DNA of 34,674 bases from an uncultured Phycisphaerales bacterium. Lineage in GTDB: Bacteria > Planctomycetota > Phycisphaerae > Sedimentisphaerales > Anaerobacaceae. Within the stretch, counting starts at the first letter, position 1; each line of letters begins with the position of its first letter. The stretch lies in assembly GCA_937927975.1 (NCBI GenBank), contig CALEZT010000058.1, positions 1 to 34,674 of the forward strand, given 5' to 3'. Of the stretch, positions 1 through 8,894 are shown in pieces. The notes under the pieces were generated by a model. It was not told the origin of the DNA. It ran no database searches and saw only the letters and a list, made by a program, of their open reading frames with translations. The translations under genes and the position numbers were made by a program.

Positions 1-368
1 CGCTCCATATCGGCCGCATAGGCCTTGGGGAGCTACACCCAGTTACTGCCGCCAGGCAACACATTGCCCGGCCACAATGGTGCGAGCACGATTACACGAT
101 AACGATGGTCCTGGATCTGCCCGCTGCTGGTCCAGGGCATCGCGGCCCTTCCCGTCGGATTCAGGAGAATCACCCGTTTCGGTTGTCTGCGAGGTTGCGC
201 CTCGCGAGACATTCTCCCTGCCCCTTGTCAGGGGATCGGTCCGTGAGAAATCCATCCAGTGGTGCCCGACGGCCGTCCTGTCGTCGGGTGAGACGTGAGA
301 AAAATCCTTTTTCTCCATTAGCTTCGCCCATCTTATCATTTGAGTCGCCTTTCGTCAAGTGCTATTTG

Positions 369-374
369 TATAAT
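369..374 (+). promoter_or_regulatory. candidate -10 box upstream of membrane protein
   Basis: A perfect TATAAT lies about 90 bases before the preferred start of the membrane protein gene. No convincing -35 hexamer sits 16-18 bases upstream, so this is a weak promoter call. The rest of bases 1-435 shows no gene I can support: its open frames overlap one another and have no family resemblance. Confidence 0.3.
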
Positions 375-465
375 CGCAGTTCGTCGAAACGGGCGCTCCA
401 GGGTGCGACGAGGGAGAGCCCTCGGATGAGAATGGATGCTGCAAGATGGCGAAGAGAGGCTTGGC

Positions 466-882
466 ATGTCCTGCGATCGGATGTTGACATGGTTGTTGCG
501 TATGGCGGGGATCGCAATGCTGTGCGCCCTGGTCTTCGTGTTCTGTCCCTTCGAGTGGATGGCGGCCATTCACCGGCGGATCGGTCTGGGCGAGCTGAAG
601 CACACCCCTCTCTTGAGCTATCTGATTCGCTCGGTCTCGGCGCTCTACGCGATTCTGGGGGCGGTCGGGATGTGCGTGTCGTTCGATCCCGGCCGTTATC
701 GGCCCTTGATCGTGCTTCTGGGCGTCGCGGCCCTCCTGGGGGGAATCGGCGTCACGATTCTCGACGCGGTTCTGCGTCTGCCGCTGTTCTGGACCCTCGC
801 CGAGGGCCCGCTGACCATCCTCCTGGGCGTCGCTCTGCTCGTCCTGGTTCACAGGACCCGCAGGGCGAGGGAGGTCCGGTAG
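466..882 (+). CDS. small integral membrane protein, unknown function
   Basis: A protein of 138 residues with about four predicted membrane-spanning segments (roughly residues 5-25, 45-65, 75-95 and 105-125) and a short basic tail (RTRRAREVR). I chose the ATG at 466 because an AGAGAGG ribosome-binding site stands six bases before it. An in-frame ATG at 436 would add ten residues but has a poorer site. The SALYAILG stretch in the second segment resembles small unnamed planctomycete membrane proteins; no function can be assigned. Its end lies 32 bases from the end of the convergent radical SAM gene, and no clear terminator separates them. Hydrophobic composition in this frame argues that it is the real gene rather than the overlapping longer frame. 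Confidence 0.65.
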   Translation: MSCDRMLTWLLRMAGIAMLCALVFVFCPFEWMAAIHRRIGLGELKHTPLLSYLIRSVSALYAILGAVGMCVSFDPGRYRPLIVLLGVAALLGGIGVTILDAVLRLPLFWTLAEGPLTILLGVALLVLVHRTRRAREVR

Positions 883-914
883 GGGGCTGATACCGATGTC
901 GTTCTCGTCGGCGA

Positions 915-1850
915 CTATTCGAACGGGCGGTCGAGATCGAAATCGGGAAGGTAGCGGTCTCGGCTGTCAAGCTCCTGGATGAAGGCGTTTTCCAGGCCCA
1001 GCGAGAGGGCATGGTCGGTGACCTGGTCATATTCGTGGACGCTCAGGGTGCGGTTGATCTCGGGACAGCAGGAGGCCCGATGTCGCGGCGAGTACTGGGA
1101 CATGATGCTGACGAAGATGTCGCTGGACAGCTCCGACAGGAAGGCCAGGCACCTACGGCTGTTGTCCACATGGCCGGGCAGGACCAAGTGGCGGACCAGC
1201 AGCCCCCGGCAGGCGATGCCATTCTCATCCATCTCCAGATGGCCGACCTGGTCGAGCATTTCTTGGAGGACGCCGGGAATGACTTCTGCGTAGTCGGCCG
1301 CGGCGGAGTACCGTCGGGCCAGGTCGTTCGAGAGGTATTTGATGTCCGGCAGGTAGATGTCCACAAGCCCGCGGATCTGCCGCAGGGCGTCCACGGAATC
1401 GTATCCGTTCGAGTTGTACACGATCGGGATGGAAAGCCCCTTGCCTCGGGCCGCGACGATGGCGTCGGCTGCCTGGAAGACCACGTGGGAAGGGGAAACC
1501 AGGTTGATGTTGTGGGCGCCGGATTCCGCCAGCCGGAGCATCTCGGCCGCCAGACCATCGGTTATCAGGACGGTCATCTGGTCGGGCCGGAAGTCCTGGC
1601 TGATCTGGTGGTTCTGGCAGAAGACACAACGCAGGTTGCACCCTGCGAAGAAAAGGGTCCCTGAGCCACGGGTTCCCGAGATGGGAGGCTCCTCGCCGAA
1701 ATGGAGGCCGGCATAGGAAGTGAGCACATCGCTCCCGATCCGGCAGAACCCCGTTCTGCCTTCGAGCCGATTGACGCCGCATTTCCGCGGACAGCATTCG
1801 CATTGGGCCAGTTGATCTGAAAACCGTTGATTCATGTTTCTGGGCATCAT
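915..1850 (-). CDS. radical SAM protein, PflX/COG1313 type
   Basis: A 311-residue radical SAM enzyme. The 4Fe-4S/SAM motif reads CNLRCVFC (C-x3-C-x2-C), near residue 65, after a glycine-rich GSGTLFFAG approach. Upstream is a second cysteine cluster (CECCPRKCG ... GFCRIG), which together with this length is characteristic of the PflX group, relatives of pyruvate-formate-lyase activating enzymes. The target protein is unknown for the family; no glycyl-radical enzyme is encoded in this window. Start choice is uncertain: tandem ATGs at 1850 and 1847, with another at 1835, and none has a strong ribosome-binding site. It is transcribed divergently from the sigma-54 activator gene. Confidence 0.85.
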   Translation of the reverse strand: MMPRNMNQRFSDQLAQCECCPRKCGVNRLEGRTGFCRIGSDVLTSYAGLHFGEEPPISGTRGSGTLFFAGCNLRCVFCQNHQISQDFRPDQMTVLITDGLAAEMLRLAESGAHNINLVSPSHVVFQAADAIVAARGKGLSIPIVYNSNGYDSVDALRQIRGLVDIYLPDIKYLSNDLARRYSAAADYAEVIPGVLQEMLDQVGHLEMDENGIACRGLLVRHLVLPGHVDNSRRCLAFLSELSSDIFVSIMSQYSPRHRASCCPEINRTLSVHEYDQVTDHALSLGLENAFIQELDSRDRYLPDFDLDRPFE

Positions 1851-1936
1851 ACCACAAAAGCGAGGACTTGTTCCACGGGACCGGACGAAGCCTCGGGATG
1901 CGAGCGGTCTTGCTCCGGCATTTGGGAAGATTTCCA

Positions 1937-1965
1937 TTGCATCGTCGCCGACAAGAATGTATGCT
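1937..1965 (+). promoter_or_regulatory. candidate sigma-70 type promoter of the NifA-like gene
   Basis: TTGCAT, 17-base spacer, TATGCT. The -10 matches four of six consensus positions. It would start transcription near 1972, about 55 bases before the ATG at 2026. CTACAAAATTGT at 1978-1989, just downstream, resembles the putative enhancer elements at 3891 and 7249 and could allow autoregulation. Confidence 0.35.
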
Positions 1966-2025
1966 TTGCCCGTTGGTCTACAAAATTGTTGGCAAGGCTT
2001 CTGGCTTGATGGAAAAAGGCGTACG

Positions 2026-3552
2026 ATGAAATCGACGTTTGCGATGGAAGTGCAGCTTCTCAGCAGTATCGCCAAGGCGTTCGCGGAGTCGCTGGACCTG
2101 GAAGAGACGCTCAAGAGCATTCTGAACCTGCTGGACACGCACCTGAAGCTCCGGCGGGGGACGATCGCGCTGCTGGACTTGGACACCGAGCTGATCAGCA
2201 TCAAGGTCGCCCACGGGCTCAGCGAACGATCCAAGAGCCAGGCCAGCTACAAGATGGGCGAGGGGATTACCGGACGCGTCGTCCAGACGGGCGAAGCGAT
2301 CGTCGTTCCGGACATCGAGAAGGACCCCCGATTCCTGCACAAGACCAAGGCCCGGGAAACGCGCAACGGCAAGAGGATCGCCTTTTTCTGCGTGCCGATC
2401 AAGCTGGAAGGACAGACGGTCGGGACGCTCAGCGTGGACCGCGAGGCGGGTCGGAACGACGATTTCGACGCGAGCCTCCGACTGCTGAACATCATCTCGA
2501 CGATGGTCGCCCAGGCGATCAAGCTCAACAAGAGGGTGGAGTCCGAGCGGGCGATCCTCCGCGACGAGAACGTGCGTCTTCGTCGCGAGCTCAAGACGCG
2601 GTTCGCCGTGAACAACATGGTCGGCACCAGCAACGCCATGCAGGAAGTCTACCGGCTCATCGAACAGGTGGCCGACAGCAACGCGACCGTGCTCATCCGC
2701 GGCGAGAGCGGCACCGGCAAGGACCTCGTCGCGCACGCGGTCCACTACAACAGTCTGCGGGCGGAGAAGCCCTTTATCAAGGTCAACTGCACCGCTCTGC
2801 CCGAGACGCTGCTGGAAAGTGAACTCTTCGGGCACGAGAAGGGGGCCTTCACCGGCGCGGTCGAACGCAAGCTCGGCCGGTTCGAGCGGGCCAACGGCGG
2901 CACGATCTTCCTCGACGAGATCGGTGATTTCCCCCCGAGCCTCCAGGTCAAGCTGCTTCGCGTGATCCAGTTCCGCGAGTTCGAGCGGCTCGGCGGCGCC
3001 GAGACGATCAAGGCCAACGTTCGCGTGATCGTCGCGACGCACAAGAACCTGGAACAGCAGATCACCGACGGAGCGTTCCGCAACGATCTGTACTACCGCA
3101 TCAACGTGTTTCCGATTTACCTGCCCCCGTTGCGCGAGCGCAAGGACGACATCATGCTCCTGGCGGATCACTTCCTGCAGCATTTCGCACGCGAGAACAG
3201 CAAGCCGATCACTCGCATCTCCACGCCGGCGATCGACGCGCTCACCCGCTACCATTGGCCCGGCAACATCCGCGAGCTGGAAAACTGCATCGAGCGGGCG
3301 GTCCTGGTCTGCGAGGACGATGTGATTCGCAGCGAGCATCTGCCGCCGTCATTGCAGATGGTCAACAAGAACGACGCGTCGGCCAGGCCTTCGTTCGCCG
3401 AGATCATTGCCAACAAGGAACGCGAGCTCATCGTTGACGCCCTCAAGAAGTGCGGCGGCCAGCAGCGAAAGGCCGCCGTGGAATTGGGTCTGACCGAGCG
3501 GATCCTGGGCTACAAGATCAAGAAATACGGCATCTACCCGAAGCACATCTGA
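2026..3552 (+). CDS. sigma-54-dependent activator, NifA-like (GAF-AAA+-HTH)
   Basis: A 508-residue enhancer-binding protein that would remodel sigma-54 RNA polymerase. A GAF sensor domain occupies about residues 20-165, followed by a charged coiled-coil linker and then the AAA+ domain (about 198-425). The AAA+ domain has Walker A GESGTGK at about 226, the sigma-54-contacting GAFTGA loop at 273-278, Walker B-type [11 protein letters not shown] and the [12 protein letters not shown] segment. A Fis-type HTH closes the protein ([21 protein letters not shown]). This layout is that of NifA, but the interdomain cysteine pair of oxygen-sensitive NifA proteins is absent. The ATG at 2026 follows an AAAAAGG site and fits the family N-terminus; upstream in-frame codons lack similarity. 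It stands just before a porin, two amtB-glnK pairs and glnA, two of which have -24/-12 promoters, so it is the obvious local regulator of ammonium uptake. What the GAF domain senses cannot be read from sequence. Confidence 0.9.
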   Translation: MKSTFAMEVQLLSSIAKAFAESLDLEETLKSILNLLDTHLKLRRGTIALLDLDTELISIKVAHGLSERSKSQASYKMGEGITGRVVQTGEAIVVPDIEKDPRFLHKTKARETRNGKRIAFFCVPIKLEGQTVGTLSVDREAGRNDDFDASLRLLNIISTMVAQAIKLNKRVESERAILRDENVRLRRELKTRFAVNNMVGTSNAMQEVYRLIEQVADSNATVLIRGESGTGKDLVAHAVHYNSLRAEKPFIKVNCTALPETLLESELFGHEKGAFTGAVERKLGRFERANGGTIFLDEIGDFPPSLQVKLLRVIQFREFERLGGAETIKANVRVIVATHKNLEQQITDGAFRNDLYYRINVFPIYLPPLRERKDDIMLLADHFLQHFARENSKPITRISTPAIDALTRYHWPGNIRELENCIERAVLVCEDDVIRSEHLPPSLQMVNKNDASARPSFAEIIANKERELIVDALKKCGGQQRKAAVELGLTERILGYKIKKYGIYPKHI

Positions 3553-3747
3553 CGACTTGGAGGGGACGGAAAGGAAAAGCGCCGCCGTCTCCGCGCTCAA
3601 CATGGGCCCGCCAGAGCCTCGGAAGCGACAGAGCGCATGCGGCGCCTTCTCTGCACAGAGATCGCGCAGGACCGCCTCGTGCGGGTGTCGGTCGATGGTG
3701 TCATTACGCAGTGCACAAAGCGACGAGGTCGCCTCTCGTCTCCTTTC

Positions 3748-3767
3748 GGCCGTCCCCTGGGACGGCC
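3748..3767. repeat. perfect 9-bp hairpin in the activator-porin gap
   Basis: GGCCGTCCC and GGGACGGCC are separated by two bases. It is about 200 bases downstream of the activator gene and has no T-run, so it is a poor intrinsic terminator. The rest of 3553-3890 shows no gene I can support. Confidence 0.4.
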
Positions 3768-3890
3768 AAACTCCAATCGAATTCATTGTATCACACGTCT
3801 GCCGGCGGTGCAATCAGGTTCCATCACGAAGCAGGGCTTGCCTTCGCGACGTCCCATAAGGATCGCTTTGCGGATACGGTCGCCTGCTGA

Positions 3891-3906
3891 ACTACAAAAA
3901 TGTCTC
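3891..3906. promoter_or_regulatory. putative upstream activator site for the porin promoter
   Basis: ACTACAAAAATGTCTC. The first 13 bases are identical to the perfect palindrome at 7249-7264, and both lie exactly 134 bases (start to start) before the T of a TGGCAC -24 element. The shared sequence, shared distance and position well upstream of a sigma-54 promoter are what is expected of an enhancer for the adjacent NifA-like protein. It does not match the NifA site TGT-N10-ACA. Binding is inferred. Confidence 0.55.
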
Positions 3907-4024
3907 AAAGAACTGGGCTGGATACACTTATGTATACGCTCGCCCTCTGGGTATTTCGAGACTATCTGATTTTAAGTGGTTTGGGCGAAAGGGGTTATGA
4001 GTCACTTGTTCGGGTGCGTGTCTC

Positions 4025-4040
4025 TGGCACGGGGCTTGCA
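4025..4040 (+). promoter_or_regulatory. sigma-54 (-24/-12) promoter of the porin gene
   Basis: TGGCACG, four bases, TTGCA: a perfect match to the sigma-54 consensus with the invariant GG and GC in correct phase. Transcription should begin about a dozen bases after the GC, near 4051, giving a leader of about 90 bases. Confidence 0.85.
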
Positions 4041-4142
4041 ATACTACGTAGCGACCGGATTCGGTGGCATTTGGCCCGATACCGGGACGGACGGTGTCGT
4101 CCGCGTGATGGCTGGTTAACTTTGGTTAGGAGCATGGCAACG

Positions 4143-4898
4143 ATGTCCAGAAGCAGGGTACTGATGTGTGTGACGACGATGGTGTTGAGCACGGCGTCTC
4201 TGGCGATGGCCGAGGACGATGTGACGTTCGGCGTAGCGGCCGACTTCTTCAGCAAGTATGTCTGGCGGGGACAGAACGTCGTGGATGACTGGGTCATGCA
4301 GCCCAGCGCCAGCGTCGGCTACAAAGGCTTCACGGGATCCATCTGGGCCAACTCCGATATCACGGGCGATGTGGTCGACGACTGGGAGTTCAACGAGGTC
4401 GATTACGCCATCGACTACTCCAGCACGATCCCAGGCCAGGAGACGTTCGGGTTCTCGGCCGGGTTCATCTACTACGACTTCCCGAACACGGCTTTTGATT
4501 CGACGATGGAGTTCTACGCCGGACTCAGCGCCGACCTGTTCCTCTCGCCCGCGGTCAAATGGTTCTACGATTTTGACGAGGCTGAGGGCAGCTACATCCA
4601 GTTCTCCATCGGGCATACGATCGAGAAGATCGCCTCCTGGGGCGAGGAGCAGTCCTGCGACCTCGTGCTCGGCGCCGGCGTGGCGTACGCGACGGACGGA
4701 TACAACGACTTCTACTTTGGCGTGGACGACGGCACCTTCAACGACGTGACAATCTCGGCGGGCGTGCCGTTCACTTTTGGGTCGTTGACGATCAAGCCGA
4801 GCATCGCCTACTCGATGATGATCGACGACGACATCCGTGCGGCCACAGGCGAAAGCGACAACTTCTGGGGCGGCGTCGGTCTGTCGTACAGCTTCTGA
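4143..4898 (+). CDS. TorF family putative outer-membrane porin
   Basis: A 251-residue secreted beta-barrel protein. A signal peptide covers the first 23 residues (ending SLAMA before EDD). The mature protein opens with the family's typical beginning (VTFGVAADFFSKYVWRGQ), continues with alternating aromatic/polar beta strands, and ends in an outer-membrane C-terminal signature (GVGLSYSF, terminal phenylalanine). The start at 4143 lies ten bases after AGGAG; the in-frame ATG at 4134 is too close to that site. The perfect sigma-54 promoter upstream and the amtB-glnK genes downstream suggest an outer-membrane pore expressed under nitrogen limitation. Porins of this family are known beside glnK-amtB in proteobacteria. 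The substrate is unknown. Confidence 0.85.
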   Translation: MSRSRVLMCVTTMVLSTASLAMAEDDVTFGVAADFFSKYVWRGQNVVDDWVMQPSASVGYKGFTGSIWANSDITGDVVDDWEFNEVDYAIDYSSTIPGQETFGFSAGFIYYDFPNTAFDSTMEFYAGLSADLFLSPAVKWFYDFDEAEGSYIQFSIGHTIEKIASWGEEQSCDLVLGAGVAYATDGYNDFYFGVDDGTFNDVTISAGVPFTFGSLTIKPSIAYSMMIDDDIRAATGESDNFWGGVGLSYSF

Positions 4899-4913
4899 TG
4901 TTGAAGGGGTGAA

Positions 4914-4943
4914 CCCGGGCGGCCCAGTGCACCGTCGCCCGGG
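4914..4943 (+). terminator. stem-loop after the porin gene
   Basis: CCCGGGCG and CGCCCGGG form a perfect 8-bp stem with a 14-base loop, 15 bases after the stop codon. There is no T-tract, so it may act as a 3'-end stabiliser rather than a strong terminator. Confidence 0.45.
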
Positions 4944-4982
4944 ATGATCCAGGGGTAGAAACGAGTCACTCACACACGGTTT

Positions 4983-4998
4983 GGCAACTGTCCGGCGC
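4983..4998 (+). promoter_or_regulatory. weak sigma-54-like site before amtB1
   Basis: TGGCAAC, four bases, CGGCG. The GG and GC dinucleotides have the correct 12-base phase but the rest of the -12 box is poor, and no ACTACAAAAATGT element lies upstream at the expected distance. The 4899-5379 gap otherwise holds stem-loops (for example CGGGCTC/GAGCCCG at 5299-5319) and possible leader frames without family resemblance. Confidence 0.25.
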
Positions 4999-5298
4999 GG
5001 ATTTCTGGGGGGCGGTGAGCGGCCCGTGTAGAGTTCGCGCCGGCAGTTGCACAAGAGGTTGAAAGATAAGATCGCGGCGGGTAGCAGAAGTCGAGTGTTT
5101 ACTGGGGTAATCATGAACAGGGCAGGAACAACGGCATTGAAAGGGTTTCGGGGCTCGCTGACCGTGGGACCGGACGGGATGGCCGGGGGGCCAGCCCAGG
5201 AGTATTCAGCCTGGGGAGGCGGACCCGCCGGGTACAGGTCGAGTGAGTCCCACAGCAAGCAGAGCCGGGCCGTCGGGGGGCGGCCTCGCAAACGGTGA

Positions 5299-5319
5299 CG
5301 GGCTCTGCGTGGGAGCCCG
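5299..5319 (+). other. stem-loop in the amtB1 leader
   Basis: A 7-bp perfect stem, CGGGCTC with GAGCCCG and a seven-base loop, about 60 bases before the amtB1 start codon. It does not match a riboswitch that I recognise, including the glnA and downstream-peptide glutamine motifs. Confidence 0.35.
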
Positions 5320-5379
5320 CAAATCTGGGGGTTGTTTCCGCGCCGCACGGCGCAAATTTAGGGTCGACGAAGGACGGAA

Positions 5380-6684
5380 ATGATGGATCCGAATGTCAAA
5401 GTGATTGTGGACACATTGTGGGTAATGGTCGCGGCGTTCCTGGTGTTCTTCATGAACCTGGGGTTCGCCGGGGTGGAGTCGGGGTTCGCGAGGGCAAAGA
5501 ACACGGTGAACATCATGTCGAAGAACTTCATCGTGTTCGCGGCCTCGTCGTTGGGATTCCTGGTGCTCGGCTGGGGCGTGATGTTCGGCAACGGCAACGG
5601 CCTGTTCGGCCATGAAGGCCTGCTCTGGCTCAGCGGCGCCGACAACTCGCCCGCCACCGGCGACGCCTACCAGGGGGCCTATTCCGCGATCTCCTGGGCG
5701 GGCGTGCCGCTGTACGCCAAGTTCTTCTTTCAGTTGGTCTTCTGCGGGACCGCCGCGACGATCGTTTCGGGGGCGGTGGCGGAACGCATCAAGTATATTT
5801 CCTTCATTGTCTTCACCTTCGTGATGGCGATGTTCATCTACCCGGTCGTCGGGCACTGGGTCTGGGGCGGCGGCTGGCTGGCTGATCTGGGCATGTACGA
5901 CTTCGCCGGCTCGACGGTCGTGCACAGCGTCGGCGGCTGGGCGGCTCTGGCGGGCGCGATCATCCTGGGCCCGCGGATCGGCAAGTTCGACAACGGCCAC
6001 ATCAAGGCCATCCCGGGCCACAACCTGCCGCTGGCGACGGTCGGCACGTTCGTGCTGTGGTTCGGCTGGTTCGGGTTCAATCCGGGCTCGACCATGGCGG
6101 CCGACCCCGGCGCAATCAGCCACGTGGCGGTGACGACGAATCTGGCGGCCGCGGCGGCGATCATGAGCGCGACGGTGACCTCTTGGGCTCTGATGGGCAA
6201 GCCCGACCTGGGCATGACCCTCAACGGCTGCCTGGCGGGTCTCGTGGCGATCACCGCGCCGTGCGCCTTCGTGGGCGTGGGCAGCTCGATCGTCATCGGT
6301 TTGATCGCGGGCGTGCTGGTCGTGGTGGCGGTCATGATGTTCGACCGGCTGCGGATCGACGATCCGGTGGGAGCTTTGTCGGTGCACTTGGTCAACGGCG
6401 TGTTCGGGACCCTCGCGGTCGGCCTGTTCGCCAAAGACGGGATTACAGGCACATCCACCGGCAACGGCCTGTTCTTTGGCGGCGGTTTCAAGCTGCTCGG
6501 GGCCCAGTTGGCGGCGGTCGGCTCGGTGGCGGTCTTCGTCTTCGCAGCCGCGGCTGCAACGTGGCTGGTCCTCAAGGCGGTCATGGGCATCCGCGTGTCG
6601 CGTGAAGAGGAACTGCGAGGCCTGGACATCGGCGAACACGGCAACGAGGCCTACGCGGGCTTCCAGGTGTTCACCACCGCCTGA
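5380..6684 (+). CDS. amtB: ammonium transporter, Amt family (first copy)
   Basis: A 434-residue inner-membrane ammonium channel with the eleven-helix Amt pattern and no cleavable leader. The pore histidines are H182 (in [13 protein letters not shown]) and H336 (in VHLVNGVFG). The HWVWGGG and [12 protein letters not shown] signatures are intact. The cytoplasmic tail ends in the conserved [12 protein letters not shown] segment that contacts PII proteins. Its wording ([20 protein letters not shown]) is closer to archaeal/cyanobacterial Amt proteins than to the second copy, so the two amtB genes are not a recent duplication. ATG at 5380 follows AGGACGGAA; an adjacent ATG at 5383 is equally possible. 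glnK begins 58 bases downstream, as usual for the pair. Confidence 0.95.
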   Translation: MMDPNVKVIVDTLWVMVAAFLVFFMNLGFAGVESGFARAKNTVNIMSKNFIVFAASSLGFLVLGWGVMFGNGNGLFGHEGLLWLSGADNSPATGDAYQGAYSAISWAGVPLYAKFFFQLVFCGTAATIVSGAVAERIKYISFIVFTFVMAMFIYPVVGHWVWGGGWLADLGMYDFAGSTVVHSVGGWAALAGAIILGPRIGKFDNGHIKAIPGHNLPLATVGTFVLWFGWFGFNPGSTMAADPGAISHVAVTTNLAAAAAIMSATVTSWALMGKPDLGMTLNGCLAGLVAITAPCAFVGVGSSIVIGLIAGVLVVVAVMMFDRLRIDDPVGALSVHLVNGVFGTLAVGLFAKDGITGTSTGNGLFFGGGFKLLGAQLAAVGSVAVFVFAAAAATWLVLKAVMGIRVSREEELRGLDIGEHGNEAYAGFQVFTTA

Positions 6685-6742
6685 CGAAAGCAGGACCGAT
6701 CGACTACACACGGGCGACAGGCCCGATTCAGGAGATACGAGC

Positions 6743-7084
6743 ATGAAACTGGTCATCGCATATATCCAGCCGCACAAACTCAATGATGTGAAACAATCAC
6801 TGTACAAAGCCGAGGTCTACAAGATGTCGGTCACGAATTCCCTTGGCTGCGGCCAGCAGAAAGGCTACCACGAGTCGTACCGGGGCGTGCCAATCGAGGT
6901 GAACCTCTTGCGTAAGGTCCGCTTGGAGATCGCGGTCAACGAGAACTTCGTGGAGCGGACGGTCAACGCGATCATCGAAGGCGCCCGCACCGGCCAGATC
7001 GGAGACGGCAAGATCTTCATTGTGGACCTGCCCGAATGCATCCGCATTCGGACGGGAGAACGAGGCAACGAGGCCATTGGGTGA
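6743..7084 (+). CDS. glnK: PII signal protein GlnK (first copy)
   Basis: A PII trimer subunit of 113 residues that would plug AmtB when nitrogen is plentiful and bind ATP/ADP and 2-oxoglutarate. The ATP-binding [10 protein letters not shown] segment and the [10 protein letters not shown]-terminal signature are intact. In the T-loop (about residues 37-55) Tyr46 is kept in ESYRG, but position 51, the tyrosine that GlnD uridylylates in E. coli, is isoleucine. Control by GlnD at that site is therefore not possible. The start has AGGAG eight bases upstream. It forms an operon with amtB1 and is followed by a strong terminator. Confidence 0.93.
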   Translation: MKLVIAYIQPHKLNDVKQSLYKAEVYKMSVTNSLGCGQQKGYHESYRGVPIEVNLLRKVRLEIAVNENFVERTVNAIIEGARTGQIGDGKIFIVDLPECIRIRTGERGNEAIG

Positions 7085-7140
7085 TTGATACTCCTTCCCT
7101 TTCGGCCATCACTTCTTGTGCCCATCTGGGCCAGAAGCAG

Positions 7141-7174
7141 GGGGCCCCGTCGCCAACGGCGGGGCCCCTTCTTC
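7141..7174 (+). terminator. Rho-independent terminator of amtB1-glnK1
   Basis: A 12-bp stem (GGGGCCCCGTCG with CGGCGGGGCCCC, one G-U pair), loop CCAA, followed by TTCTTC. It ends the first amt-PII operon. Confidence 0.85.
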
Positions 7175-7248
7175 GTGGTCTTGTGGAGAGGTCTCAGTCG
7201 CTGAAGCAGTCCTTTAGCGGCTTGCAGTCTTGTCGCACCCCTGAAAAT

Positions 7249-7264
7249 ACTACAAAAATGTAGT
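7249..7264. promoter_or_regulatory. putative upstream activator site for amtB2 (palindrome)
   Basis: ACTACA AAAA TGTAGT, a perfect 6-bp inverted repeat. It shares 13 bases with the element at 3891 and sits at the identical 134-base distance from its -24 box. This is a candidate binding site for the NifA-like activator; see findings. Confidence 0.6.
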
Positions 7265-7382
7265 AAGTTCTCGCGGAATCCACGGAAATGTCGTGGGGGC
7301 TTGGATGGGAACACGAGGAAGGAATACTCTTAAATTATTGTGAATGCCGTGTTTACGTCTGTTTCAGGGTTTGCGACGGGCT

Positions 7383-7398
7383 TGGCACGCGGTTTGTA
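7383..7398 (+). promoter_or_regulatory. sigma-54 (-24/-12) promoter of amtB2-glnK2
   Basis: TGGCACG, four bases, TTGTA. It matches the consensus except T for C in the -12 dinucleotide, which may weaken it. The predicted start is near 7409, leaving a leader of about 85 bases. Confidence 0.7.
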
Positions 7399-7494
7399 GT
7401 AACTGTGCGATATACGTTGGCATCCGCCCCCGCTGTTGGCGGAGCGGTTGGATAGATCGGGCTGCAACCGGCCCCCGTCCAGAAAGGCACAGAA

Positions 7495-8874
7495 ATGATG
7501 GCGAACAGGAGTCGGTACAACCTGCGACCGAGCAGGAAGAGCGTTGCGCAGTTTGCCGCGGCGGGTCTTGTGATCCTTGCGGCTGTGGGTGGAGGTGCGC
7601 GCGCGTCTGAGCCGGATACTGAGGCTGCGGTCGTGCAGGCGGCGGTGGATTCCGGCGATACGGCTTGGCTGCTGATCAGCTCGGCTCTGGTCATGCTGAT
7701 GACCCCGGCGCTGGCCTTCTTCTACGGCGGGCTGGTTCGCCGCAAGAACATGCTGTCGGTGCTGATGCAGTGCCTGATGATCCTGTGCCTGATCAGCCTG
7801 CAGTGGGTGGTGTTCGGCTACAGCCTGTCGTTCGGGCCCGACAAGGGCGGCCTGATCGGCAGCCTGGACTGGGCGCTGCTGCGGGGCGTAGGCATGACCC
7901 CGAACGCCGATTACGCGGCCACCGTGCCGCATCAGGTGTTTATGATGTTCCAGATGATGTTTGCGGTGATCACGCCGGCGTTGATCATCGGGGCGTTCGC
8001 CGAGCGGATGAAGTTCTCCGCTCTGTGCGTGTTCACGCTGCTGTGGGCGACGTTCGTTTATGATCCGGTGGCTCACTGGGTCTGGGGCGTCGGCGGATTC
8101 ATGCGGCAGTGGGGCGCGTTGGACTTTGCCGGCGGGGCGGTCGTGCACATCACGGCGGGCATGACCGCGCTGGCGGCGGCGCTCGTCCTGGGCCGGCGGC
8201 AGGGTTATCCGGAAGGGATTTCTCCGCCGCACAATCTGCCGCTGGCGGTGCTTGGGGCCGGGCTCTTGTGGTTCGGCTGGTTCGGGTTCAACGCCGGCAG
8301 CGCCCTGGGGTCCGGCGGCTTGGCGGGCAGCGCGTTCATGTGCACGCACATCGCGGCCGCGACGGCGGGCGTGACGTGGGCCTTGCTCGACTGGTACAAG
8401 CACAAGAAACCCACGACCCTGGGTATGATCACCGGCATGGTCGGTGGACTGGTGTCGATCACGCCGGCGGCGGGGTTCGTGACGCCCATCGGAGCGATCT
8501 GCATCGGCATCGGAGCCGGGGTGATTCCCTGGTTTGCCGTGACCTATATCAAGGCGGCCCTGGGCTACGACGACACGCTGGACGCCTTCGGGGTCCATGG
8601 CGTCGGCGGCGTCTGGGGCGCGATCGCGACGGGGATTTTCGCCACGAAGACCGTCAACCCCGCCGGGGCCGACGGGTTGCTCTATGGAAACCCGACCCTG
8701 CTTTGGATTCAGATCAAGGCAGTGGCTGTCACAATGGTGTACGCCTTCGTGGTCGGCGTCGTGTTGCTCAAACTGGTGGACGCGGTCATGAAGCTGCGGG
8801 TCGGCGAGCACGAGGAACGTGTCGGGCTCGATCTGACGATGCACCGCGAGGCCGCATACACGATCATTGACTGA
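7495..8874 (+). CDS. amtB: ammonium transporter AmtB (second copy)
   Basis: A 459-residue Amt protein of the classical bacterial AmtB type. An N-terminal extension ends in a hydrophobic signal segment (about residues 20-37, ending ARA/SEP), consistent with the cleaved leader of this subgroup. Pore histidines are H218 (DFAGGAVVHITAG) and H368 (FGVHGVGG). GGLVRRKNMLSV, HWVWGVGG and [12 protein letters not shown] are intact. The tail ends GLDLTMHREAAY, the PII-binding region. Tandem ATGs at 7495 and 7498 follow AAAGG. glnK2 begins 20 bases after the stop, so the two are surely cotranscribed, from the -24/-12 promoter at 7383. Confidence 0.96.
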   Translation: MMANRSRYNLRPSRKSVAQFAAAGLVILAAVGGGARASEPDTEAAVVQAAVDSGDTAWLLISSALVMLMTPALAFFYGGLVRRKNMLSVLMQCLMILCLISLQWVVFGYSLSFGPDKGGLIGSLDWALLRGVGMTPNADYAATVPHQVFMMFQMMFAVITPALIIGAFAERMKFSALCVFTLLWATFVYDPVAHWVWGVGGFMRQWGALDFAGGAVVHITAGMTALAAALVLGRRQGYPEGISPPHNLPLAVLGAGLLWFGWFGFNAGSALGSGGLAGSAFMCTHIAAATAGVTWALLDWYKHKKPTTLGMITGMVGGLVSITPAAGFVTPIGAICIGIGAGVIPWFAVTYIKAALGYDDTLDAFGVHGVGGVWGAIATGIFATKTVNPAGADGLLYGNPTLLWIQIKAVAVTMVYAFVVGVVLLKLVDAVMKLRVGEHEERVGLDLTMHREAAYTIID

Positions 8875-8894
8875 GGCAGGCAAGGACAGGAGCT

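Noticed and set aside
105..890. 261-codon plus-strand frame overlapping the membrane protein
   Set aside because: Arg/Ser/Gly-rich, no hydrophobic or family pattern; the overlapping frame from 466 has four membrane segments and a ribosome-binding site.
1978..2000. Possible sigma-54 promoter (TTGGCAAGG...CTGGC) before the activator gene
   Set aside because: The GG and GC dinucleotides are one base out of phase, which sigma-54 does not tolerate well.
5341..5385. glnA-type glutamine riboswitch near GGACGGAA before amtB1
   Set aside because: Only the ribosome-binding stretch resembles the motif; the required stems and junction are not there.
5206..6807. 533-codon open frame antisense to amtB1
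   Set aside because: It is Arg/His/Ala/Asp-rich without any family pattern and is exactly antisense to a clear amtB; a GC-skew shadow.
7330..8883. 517-codon open frame antisense to amtB2
   Set aside because: Same low-complexity composition; the sense strand is an unmistakable transporter with promoter and partner.
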